A DNA stretch of 59,171 nt, from positions 1 through 59,171 of the forward strand of contig JAILHI010000038.1 in assembly GCA_024695865.1 (NCBI GenBank), in the 5' to 3' direction. The stretch is from Candidatus Gastranaerophilales bacterium (GTDB lineage Bacteria > Cyanobacteriota > Vampirovibrionia > Gastranaerophilales > Gastranaerophilaceae). The notes under the pieces were generated by a model. That model did no database searches and was not told where the DNA came from. It saw nothing but the letters and a program-made list of their open reading frames with translations. The position numbers and the translations under genes were made by a program. Of this stretch, positions 1 through 6,454 are shown piece by piece (positions within the stretch are counted from its first letter, which is position 1; each line of letters starts with the position of its first letter).

Positions 1-45
1 AAATAAAAATGCAGGATACAAAAAAACATGCTCTAAAGTCAGTAG

Positions 46-63
46 GGTAGACTTTAGTCTACC
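46..63. repeat. 18-bp palindrome, copy 1
   Basis: The sequence GGTAGACTTTAGTCTACC is self-complementary except for its centre (8-bp arms, 2-nt centre). An identical copy lies at 24386-24403. Both copies are intergenic, downstream of genes and close to terminators. It could be a small dispersed palindromic repeat or a protein-binding site; the sequence does not decide this. Confidence 0.6.
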
Positions 64-73
64 AATAAAGATA

Positions 74-102
74 AAAAAGCCCCCGTAAAACAGGGGCTTT
101 TT
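74..102 (-). terminator. rho-independent terminator (bidirectional)
   Basis: A GC-rich stem (AGCCCC at 78-83 pairing with GGGGCT at 93-98) is flanked by A-rich and T-rich runs, so it can terminate on either strand. It lies 18 bp past the stop of the minus-strand transporter gene that follows. Confidence 0.8.
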
Positions 103-119
103 GTATATCAATTATGTAA

Positions 120-1520
120 TTATACACCCTTTCTCAAAAGCGGTAAAAGGATAATCATACAAGCAATAGCCGCCAAAATCCAGAACCAGAACGCTCCGTC
201 CCAGCCGAATTTATCAATACACCAGCCTGTTCCTGCACCTGATATCATTGCGCCGATATAACCCGACAATCCGCAGAAGCCCGTTGCTGCAGACGCAACC
301 TTCTTTGAACCCGATTCAACCGCACAGATACCGCCTACAAGCATCTGCGGCCCCGCAACAAAGAAGCCCATACCTGCCAAACTTGCAATATCAATAAAAT
401 TACCCAAAGCACCGCCAAAATGATTGTGCATTATGGCAAATACGCTGAGCGCTACACCCGCAAGGAACAACAAGTTAACAGGTGTTCTTTTTCCCTTAAA
501 GAATTTATCCGAGAAGAAACCTGCCGAGATTGCACCTAAAATACCAAAGAAAGCAAGCGAGCCGAATTTCTGTGTGGCAAGCCCCATATCATCGCCTCTG
601 TCAACGAGGAACTTGATAATCCAGTCCTCAGTGCCGTATCTGCAAACATATACAAATACGTATGCAAAAGCCAAAATCCAGATAGTTTTGTTAAAGAAAA
701 TATACTTCTTCAAAATGTCAAAATAAGTCAGATTTGCTTCTTCATCAGCCTCTTCGGGTGAGGGAACCGTGCCTTCTCTGTATTCTTCAACTTCGGGCAG
801 ACCCAAAGTCTGCGGCTTATCAAACATTTTTGCATAAGTAAACAAACACATTAAAAGGTTTACAACACCCGGGATAATAAAAGCGGCACGCCAGCCGTAA
901 TGAACAATACACCAGCCTGCAAGCAGCGCCCCTAACATTGTACCGAATTGGTGCGAAGTTGACCAAAACGCCCAAACCGTACCTCTTTCGGTGTTAGAAA
1001 ACCAAAAGGCAAGCGCCTTGGCAATTCCCGGGAAGCCCATTGACTGAAACCAACCGTTTATACCCCAGCAGAATGCCATTATCAAAAGCAGTAACGGCTG
1101 TCCGATACAACTTATATATTCCAAATCGGGATTAATTGATGTAATAAACTTCGCAATCTCGGGGCTGAAGCCCAAAGCAATATTTGAAAGTGCCGAAATC
1201 AAAAGCGCCGCCGTCATAAACTTTTTGGCATCGGCTTTATCGGCAATCATACCGTTTATAAACTTACCGAAAGCATAAGTAAAATATAACGCCGTCGTCA
1301 GCAAGCCCAACTGCAAATTGGAATAACCGAATTCTTCATGTATTGCGGGCAAAGCGGGACTGATATTCTTTTTCGTTAAGTGAAAAACGGTATAACCCAC
1401 AAAACTTGCCGAAAATACATCTATACGGTATTTTTTATATCTCTTGTCTATAACTTCCTTTGTATCCGTAACAGGCATTATCGGAGGTGCTTTAAAATAA
1501 TTGCCTATGCTCTTTAACAT
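120..1520 (-). CDS. MFS organophosphate:phosphate antiporter (GlpT/UhpT family)
   Basis: This 466-aa polytopic membrane protein has the major facilitator layout. The N-terminal RYKKYRIDVFSASFVGYTVFHLTKKN region resembles the start of GlpT/UhpC/UhpT proteins, followed by the loop GMIADKADAKKF between helices 2 and 3, and about twelve hydrophobic segments split by a charged central loop (EVEEYREGTVPSPEEADEE). The family exchanges sugar phosphates or glycerol 3-phosphate for inorganic phosphate across the inner membrane; which substrate is used here cannot be read from the sequence. The gene stands alone and is followed by a strong terminator. The start is the only ATG giving a full first helix; an AAGGGA sequence lies about 11 nt upstream. 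Confidence 0.8.
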   Translation of the reverse strand: MLKSIGNYFKAPPIMPVTDTKEVIDKRYKKYRIDVFSASFVGYTVFHLTKKNISPALPAIHEEFGYSNLQLGLLTTALYFTYAFGKFINGMIADKADAKKFMTAALLISALSNIALGFSPEIAKFITSINPDLEYISCIGQPLLLLIMAFCWGINGWFQSMGFPGIAKALAFWFSNTERGTVWAFWSTSHQFGTMLGALLAGWCIVHYGWRAAFIIPGVVNLLMCLFTYAKMFDKPQTLGLPEVEEYREGTVPSPEEADEEANLTYFDILKKYIFFNKTIWILAFAYVFVYVCRYGTEDWIIKFLVDRGDDMGLATQKFGSLAFFGILGAISAGFFSDKFFKGKRTPVNLLFLAGVALSVFAIMHNHFGGALGNFIDIASLAGMGFFVAGPQMLVGGICAVESGSKKVASAATGFCGLSGYIGAMISGAGTGWCIDKFGWDGAFWFWILAAIACMIILLPLLRKGV

Positions 1521-1644
1521 TTATTCTTTATCCCTTAATTAGAACTACACTTGTATAAATTCTCTCATAAATTCACAAAAAAAACAATTATAAATCGAGT
1601 TTTGTAATAGTATTTAAAGATAAACGAAACATCAACCTTATACA

Positions 1645-1720
1645 GACAGGATTGCTGTGCCGAAACCGAAGGAGATTGCCACGTCGGGCAATGCCTGCCC
1701 TCCTCGCAATGACTACAACA
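1645..1720. repeat. dispersed hairpin repeat, copy 1
   Basis: This is one copy of the intergenic repeat family described in the findings. It contains GATTGCCACG, a short internal hairpin (GGGCAATGCCTGCCC region) and the closing CTCGCAATGAC. It occupies most of the gap between the transporter and the next gene. Confidence 0.7.
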
Positions 1721-1731
1721 AAAACCGAAAA

Positions 1732-1760
1732 TTGACAAACCCCGAAAAATTACATAAAAT
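1732..1760 (+). promoter_or_regulatory. sigma70-type promoter of a leaderless gene
   Basis: TTGACA (1732-1737), a 17-bp spacer and TAAAAT (1755-1760) form a near-consensus promoter. The ATG of the next gene begins exactly 6 nt after the -10 box, where transcription is expected to start. No ribosome-binding site precedes the ATG, so the mRNA is probably leaderless. Confidence 0.7.
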
Positions 1761-1766
1761 TTCATT

Positions 1767-2816
1767 ATGAATTTTGACAAAATCTTCAAATTATTATTGC
1801 TTTTTCTGTTAATTTTCAGCGGCATTATCACCGTAAAAACAGGTTTATACCTTTACAACCAAGTCCAAAACGAAAAATCTGTCGATTACTGCTCAAAACA
1901 CCTTGAAAAATTTGTTATAGCATCAAACAAAGAAAAATCAGACGTTTCCCTCAAAAACACAAATAGTGTTGTCTGCGATAAGGACAGTTGTTTTTGTAAA
2001 ATGTATGACCTGCTTTTGCCTTATTTACTCGTTTACAAAGTAAAAAACAACGGAAAACCGTTAAAACTTATAAGAATTTCTTGGGATTCTTACGTTTCCC
2101 CCGTAATTGCGCTTCAAAAGGCAGATGCAATATTAAGTTACGGGATTGCGTGGGATATCCATTATGAAGATAAAATTTCCCGTTTTTTCAAAAAAAACAC
2201 TTATGCCTTTGACTGCGGTATCTCAACAATAGACAACCTTTTGACAGAGCCTAATCCTTATCTGTTTTTTAAAAGCGAATGTATCGGAACAGATAAATTC
2301 ATTGTAACGGAACGTGGTCAAAAGTCCTCTCAAAAAATTCATACCTTTTCACAAAAATTAAAAGAATTAAACCTCGAAAACAAAAAAATCTATCTGAAAA
2401 TGGATATTGCAGGCGCCGAGATTGAAGTTCTTCCCGAAATATTAAAATACGCGGACAACCTTACGGGAATGTCGGTTGTAATCAGACTTGAAAGCACCGA
2501 CAGGCTGATAAAATTCAGAGATATTTTAAAACAATTCGACAAAGATTTTATCCTCATTGCAAGAAACGGCATAAGAGATGAAAGTGTAGATAACTGCAAA
2601 TGCGCTTATGTAAAAAATGAATTTTCAAACGCAATTTCGCTGACTTACATAAACAAAAAGTTTGCGGACGAAAAACATCTTCCTCTAAAGCAGACTAATT
2701 CGGAGCCAAAAGAATACCTGCAGATAAACGACATTTTCCACGCTTTTCCCGAATACTCAATAGATTGGGAAGTTGCCGCTGCGGAAAAATTAACAAAAGC
2801 AAAAGACAAAAATTGA
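1767..2816 (+). CDS. membrane-anchored FkbM-like methyltransferase
   Basis: The 349-aa product begins with one hydrophobic segment (about residues 8-30), so it is probably anchored in the inner membrane. The middle of the protein carries the segment YLKMDIAGAEIEVLPE, which matches the acidic metal/SAM-site motif (KxDxxGxE) of FkbM-type and related SAM-dependent methyltransferases. An upstream segment ending NTYAFDCG may be the SAM-binding beta strand, but the usual glycine-rich loop is poorly kept. In this family the methyl acceptor is often a sugar hydroxyl; the substrate here is unknown. The gene ends 31 bp before a radical SAM gene that has its own promoter overlapping this stop codon. The FkbM assignment is probable; an inactive relative is possible. 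Confidence 0.55.
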   Translation: MNFDKIFKLLLLFLLIFSGIITVKTGLYLYNQVQNEKSVDYCSKHLEKFVIASNKEKSDVSLKNTNSVVCDKDSCFCKMYDLLLPYLLVYKVKNNGKPLKLIRISWDSYVSPVIALQKADAILSYGIAWDIHYEDKISRFFKKNTYAFDCGISTIDNLLTEPNPYLFFKSECIGTDKFIVTERGQKSSQKIHTFSQKLKELNLENKKIYLKMDIAGAEIEVLPEILKYADNLTGMSVVIRLESTDRLIKFRDILKQFDKDFILIARNGIRDESVDNCKCAYVKNEFSNAISLTYINKKFADEKHLPLKQTNSEPKEYLQINDIFHAFPEYSIDWEVAAAEKLTKAKDKN

Positions 2817-2841
2817 CTTATATTTTCCGATAACTTATACT
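2813..2841 (+). promoter_or_regulatory. sigma70-type promoter of a leaderless gene
   Basis: TTGACT (2813-2818, overlapping the TGA stop of the preceding gene), a 17-bp spacer and TATACT (2836-2841) are followed by exactly 6 nt and the ATG at 2848. No ribosome-binding site is present. The geometry is identical to the promoter at 1732-1760. Confidence 0.7.
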
Positions 2842-2847
2842 TTTTTT

Positions 2848-3894
2848 ATGTATAAAAGTTGCAACATTCTATTACACGGGTTATGTTTTTACTGCGATGA
2901 TATCGTTTCCTGCTGTTATGCCCCGAACGATAAAATCGACGGCGGTATTCCCCCTCTTTTATTTCACAACTACAAGGGCGAAATAATACCGAAAGATGTG
3001 CTCTTCAAAAAAATAAGAGAGTATTCCGACCAATTTTTAAACGGCAAATGTCCGAAAGAATGTGAGGGCTGTTTTCAGATAAAAGAAGCCGACTGGGACG
3101 AGGGCGAATTTATCAATTACATTACAATAACCCATTTCAGCGCCTGCAATGCTGATTGTATCTACTGTTCAAACAACCTTAACCCCGAAGAGAGAACAAA
3201 CAAAATCTACGAAATTATGCCGTTTTTAAAATACCTCAAAAACGAAGGCGTAATAAAAGAAGATTGCGAAATACACATCGGCGGCGGAGAACTCACAATT
3301 TACAAAGAATGTGACGAACTGCTCGAAGAATTTGGCATGAACGGCTCCACAAAAATCTATATCCCCACAAACGCAATAAAATATTCGGAAAATTTACACA
3401 AGGCTATGAAATCAGGCAGCGCTCACATAATCGTTTCTCTTGATTCGGGCTCGAAAAATTTATTCAAAAAAATAAAAAGAGTCGATGCCTTTGACAAAGT
3501 AGTCGAAAATCTGAAAAAATATTCACAGGATTTAACCTGTCCGAAAATCTCATTGAAATACATAATTTTACCGGGGATTAACGACAGCCTCAAAGAATTT
3601 AAAAAGTTTATACAGATAGCAAAATCAATTAACGCATACGCAATCATAGATATCGATGCCCGCTATCTCAGAAGCGTTAACAACATCATCAACCCGATTT
3701 ACCTCAATCTCGCTAAAAAAATGAAAGCAGAAGCCGAAAAAATCGGCTTGTTTACAGAACTTTATTCTTTTCTGCAACAGGCTATGAATCAGGATTTTAA
3801 CCCGAATATCACGCTTAAAAATATTGCCGATTACGTTTCAATGAAATATCTTAAAAAATGCGTTAAAAAATTATACACCGAACATCGCTATTAA
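2848..3894 (+). CDS. radical SAM protein with N-terminal cysteine clusters
   Basis: The 348-aa protein carries the radical SAM signature CNADCIYC (C100, C104, C107) that ligates the catalytic 4Fe-4S cluster, followed by the GGGELT segment expected for the SAM-binding GGE-type motif. Ahead of it lie cysteines C5, C13, C16, C22 and C23, then a second group (C68, C72, C75). These could bind one or two auxiliary clusters. Auxiliary clusters of SPASM/twitch radical SAM enzymes usually lie after the core, so this order is unusual. Nothing nearby looks like a precursor peptide, so I give no substrate. The neighbouring FkbM-like gene may share a modification pathway, but each gene appears to have its own promoter. 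Confidence 0.75.
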   Translation: MYKSCNILLHGLCFYCDDIVSCCYAPNDKIDGGIPPLLFHNYKGEIIPKDVLFKKIREYSDQFLNGKCPKECEGCFQIKEADWDEGEFINYITITHFSACNADCIYCSNNLNPEERTNKIYEIMPFLKYLKNEGVIKEDCEIHIGGGELTIYKECDELLEEFGMNGSTKIYIPTNAIKYSENLHKAMKSGSAHIIVSLDSGSKNLFKKIKRVDAFDKVVENLKKYSQDLTCPKISLKYIILPGINDSLKEFKKFIQIAKSINAYAIIDIDARYLRSVNNIINPIYLNLAKKMKAEAEKIGLFTELYSFLQQAMNQDFNPNITLKNIADYVSMKYLKKCVKKLYTEHRY

Positions 3895-3970
3895 TCCGAA
3901 AAATTTAACTTGTAAATCTCTTGTTTTTGTATTACATTTAAGCGTGTAAAGCAGACATGGAGATTTAATC

Positions 3971-4930
3971 ATGAGCGAAAGAAAATTAGTAGGAACAAAC
4001 GAAATGTTCAAAAAAGCGTTGGCAGGCGGATATGCTATCGGTGCTTACAACGTTAACAATATGGAAATCTTGCAGGGTATTGCAGAAGCCGCAGAAGAAA
4101 CACGTTCACCTATCATTCTTCAGGTTTCCGCAGGTGCAAGAAAATATGCTAACCAAACATATTTAATCAAATTGGTTGAAGCAGCACTCGCAACAACAAC
4201 AGTTCCGATTGCACTTCATTTAGACCACGGTGCAGACTTTGAAATTTGTAAAGCATGTATCGACGGCGGTTTTTCATCAGTTATGATTGACGGTTCAAGA
4301 TTCCCGTTTGATGAAAACGTTGCAGTTACTAAAAAAGTTGTTGAATATGCTCACGAAAGAGGAGTTTCGGTAGAAGCAGAACTCGGTAAACTCGCAGGCG
4401 TAGAAGACGACGTTAAAGTTTCAGACAAAGATGCAAAATATACTAACGTTAAAGAAGCCGTTGAATTTGTAAAACAAACAGGTTGTGATTCTTTGGCAAT
4501 CGCAATCGGTACTTCACACGGCGCTTATAAATTCAAAGGCGAAGCAAAATTAGACTTTGAAAGATTAAAGGAAATCAAAGATGCTCTTAAAGAAGCAGGC
4601 TTCGGCGATTATCCTATCGTTCTTCACGGTTCATCATCAGTTCCGAAAGAATTTGTTGAAAAATGCAACAAGTTCGGCGGCAACTTACCCGATGCACAAG
4701 GCGTTCCCGAAGATATGTTAAATTACGCTTCAAAACACGGCGTAGCAAAAATCAATATCGACACAGACTTACGTCTTGCAATGACTTCAACCATCAGAGA
4801 ATTTTTCATTGAACACCCCGAAAAATTCGACCCCAGAGAATATATGGGCCCCGGCAGAACAGCCGTTAAAGAAATGGTTAAACATAAAATGGTTGACGTT
4901 CTCGGCACAGCAGGTCACGCTGACGACTAA
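3971..4930 (+). CDS. fba: class II fructose-1,6-bisphosphate aldolase
   Basis: This 319-aa cytoplasmic enzyme splits fructose 1,6-bisphosphate into glyceraldehyde 3-phosphate and dihydroxyacetone phosphate in glycolysis and runs in reverse in gluconeogenesis. The class II metal site is visible: HLDHGAD (zinc ligand and catalytic aspartate), then VEAELG, AIGTSHG with the second zinc histidine, and LHGSSS with the third. The start follows GGAG at 3960-3963. Codon choice is plain AT-rich, as expected for a highly expressed gene here. A strong hairpin terminator follows 20 bp after the stop. The gene stands alone. The length matches the family (roughly 300-320 residues in short class II forms). 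Confidence 0.95.
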   Translation: MSERKLVGTNEMFKKALAGGYAIGAYNVNNMEILQGIAEAAEETRSPIILQVSAGARKYANQTYLIKLVEAALATTTVPIALHLDHGADFEICKACIDGGFSSVMIDGSRFPFDENVAVTKKVVEYAHERGVSVEAELGKLAGVEDDVKVSDKDAKYTNVKEAVEFVKQTGCDSLAIAIGTSHGAYKFKGEAKLDFERLKEIKDALKEAGFGDYPIVLHGSSSVPKEFVEKCNKFGGNLPDAQGVPEDMLNYASKHGVAKINIDTDLRLAMTSTIREFFIEHPEKFDPREYMGPGRTAVKEMVKHKMVDVLGTAGHADD

Positions 4931-4950
4931 TTTTGTTAATTATCGTTTTG

Positions 4951-4982
4951 AAAAAGGTCATGTTCAGCACATGACCTTTTTT
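4951..4982 (+). terminator. rho-independent terminator of the aldolase gene
   Basis: A 13-bp perfect stem (4951-4963 with 4969-4981) closes a 5-nt loop (TCAGC) and ends in a T run. It can also serve the convergent XRE gene on the minus strand. Confidence 0.9.
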
Positions 4983-5005
4983 GTTGATTATTATTAAATT
5001 AATTA

Positions 5006-5230
5006 TTAATCTTTAACCTTTATATCAAACAATTGTTCAAAAGGAATATCCAAAGCCTTTAAAAGTGCTATTAATGTGAGAAATTTTATATTACATTCAC
5101 CTTTTTCAATCTTACTGATATGCTGCATTTGAACATCTGAAAGTTCAGCAAGTTTTTCCTGCGTATAATCTTTCTTAACTCTTTCAACTTTTAAATTATG
5201 CCCCAAAATTTGCAAATACTTCTTTTCCAT
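5006..5230 (-). CDS. XRE-family HTH regulator, copy 1
   Basis: This 74-aa protein is essentially one lambda-repressor-like helix-turn-helix domain: helix 2-3 region TQEKLAELSDVQMQHISKIE, followed by the usual LIALLKALDIPFEQLF tail. It would bind DNA as a dimer. It is divergently arranged with a HAD-phosphatase gene that is broken by a stop codon. The same arrangement recurs at 24926-25560 with a related 72-aa XRE protein and an intact HAD gene. The twin operator seen in the second locus is not visible here. No clear ribosome-binding site precedes the ATG; a leaderless start is possible. Confidence 0.85.
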   Translation of the reverse strand: MEKKYLQILGHNLKVERVKKDYTQEKLAELSDVQMQHISKIEKGECNIKFLTLIALLKALDIPFEQLFDIKVKD

Positions 5231-5354
5231 AAAATCTATGATAACAATTTGACATTATTTTTTCTAAATGCTACTATGCTAAAAATTAATGCTATAACAT
5301 TAAAAATAAAAACTTTAATATAATTTTTAAACTTTAAAACAGAAATTTTGATAA

Positions 5355-5690
5355 ATGAAAAAAACTTTAATGATAGACCTTGACGGTGTATTAAATAACT
5401 ATTCAAAATACGAAGAAAATCACATTCCACCTATCAAAAAAGGTGCCAAAGAGTTTTTGGCAAAATTGTATAAAACAAAATACTAACTTGTTTTGTTCAC
5501 AACAAGAAACCGAGAACTCGCTTATAATTGGCTTAAAAAAGAAAAAATTGATGATTATTTTAAAGAAGTTACAAACATCAAAAAACCTGCATTTATATAC
5601 ATTGATGACAGAGCGCTAAAATTTAACGGAAATTTTATTCAAACTTTTGATGACATAGAACAATTTGACGTTTATTGGAAAAGCAAATAG
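5355..5690 (+). pseudogene. HAD-family phosphatase, interrupted by an in-frame stop
   Basis: Reading from ATG 5355, the product begins MKKTLMIDLDGVLNNY, which carries HAD motif I (DLDGV). Codon 44 (5484-5486) is TAA, and the same frame continues through FTTRNRELAYNWL (motif II region) and YIDDRALKFNGNF (acidic motif IV) to a stop at 5688. The whole length aligns with the intact 114-aa protein at 25216-25560, so a single nonsense change broke it. The usual family role is hydrolysis of a phosphate ester, and small members resemble 5'-nucleotidases. Alternatives are a sequencing error or translation restart inside the gene. It is divergent from the XRE gene. Confidence 0.8.
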
Positions 5691-5698
5691 AATCAATT

Positions 5699-6061
5699 TT
5701 ATATACTTTCTTTCAAACTTGCTTTTACGGCTTCGTCAATAATTGAGTTTATGCTTTTTCCCGTAATTGCGGACTTTTTGGCAAGTTGATAATGTGTTTC
5801 GGGTGTTGTTCGATACGGAATTTTTCCTTTGTAATCAGATGGTTTAACAGGTTCGGGAATAATATCGTTATGAGCCAAACAACAATTAATATAAGAATAT
5901 AAAGCCTCATTAATCTTTTTCGCCGCCTCAACGATAGTTTTACCGTCAGAAATACAGCCTTTTAACTCTGCAACCGAAGCAACATAACAATTATCCTCGT
6001 CAGACCATTTAAAAAGAAATGTCCATGGTAATTTTATATAATAATTGATATCTTTATCCAT
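5699..6061 (-). CDS. HicB-family protein (orphan antitoxin-like)
   Basis: The 120-aa protein has the two-part HicB layout. The N-terminal half has a degraded-RNase-H-like fold (TFLFKWSDEDNCYVASVAELKGC, then GKTIVEAAKKINEAL). The C-terminal half is a ribbon-helix-helix/HTH-like segment (KIPYRTTPETHYQLAKKSAITGKSINSIIDEAV). HicB proteins normally neutralise the RNA-cleaving toxin HicA encoded next to them. No HicA-sized reading frame adjoins this gene on either side, so it is an orphan or a stand-alone regulator. An AGAGG ribosome-binding site lies about 6 nt before the ATG. Downstream is the interrupted HAD gene; upstream is a dispersed repeat. Confidence 0.75.
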   Translation of the reverse strand: MDKDINYYIKLPWTFLFKWSDEDNCYVASVAELKGCISDGKTIVEAAKKINEALYSYINCCLAHNDIIPEPVKPSDYKGKIPYRTTPETHYQLAKKSAITGKSINSIIDEAVKASLKESI

Positions 6062-6110
6062 TTATAACCTCTTTTCATATAATTTTATAGCAGGTGATTT
6101 TTTGTCTATT

Positions 6111-6268
6111 GTCATTGCGAGGAACTAGCGAGCAGAGGCTGAAGGGTCAAGGCGATGAGCCTTGCCCGTAATGCCGTTTATTGCGAGCGAAGTGAGTTTA
6201 GTTTCGCCCGTGGCAATCCTTTTCGGTTTCAGGGATTACTTCGTCACTTCGTTCCTCGTAATGACGTG
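6111..6268. repeat. dispersed repeat with terminal inverted ends and 56-bp shared core
   Basis: The 393-base gap 6062-6454 holds this repeat and the upstream region of the next gene. It begins GTCATTGCGAGGAAC and ends with the inverted GTTCCTCGTAATGACG. Inside, 6131-6186 matches 48701-48756 with one mismatch in 56 bases. It carries no reading frame of note and looks like a nonautonomous, MITE-like element. Confidence 0.75.
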
Positions 6269-6365
6269 TTAGGTTGATTTTTGTGATGACGATAAAATCC
6301 CTATAATACCATGTTGTCATATTTTTTATCATAATCAAGCCTAATCAAAAATTTTTGTTAGGTAC

Positions 6366-6389
6366 TGTTAACAAATTGTAAATATTTTG
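6366..6389 (+). promoter_or_regulatory. shared upstream element (copy A)
   Basis: A 24-bp AT-rich element, 65 bp before the calpain-like gene. Its reverse complement aligns with elements at 10119-10140, 34142-34163 and 51049-51072, each 60-100 bp upstream of a large unusual protein gene. Common parts are CAA-TATT-AC and TTTGTTA-CA. It could be an activator or repressor site, or a promoter part. Confidence 0.5.
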
Positions 6390-6454
6390 TCATTATTTCA
6401 ATTTATTGTAGCAAAAAAAACGTTATTTTTGTTTAATATTAACAGGAGAAGGCT

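Noticed and set aside
6062-6454. hicA partner next to the HicB gene
   Set aside because: No frame of 55-90 codons with HicA motifs lies on either strand; the region is a repeat and a control element.
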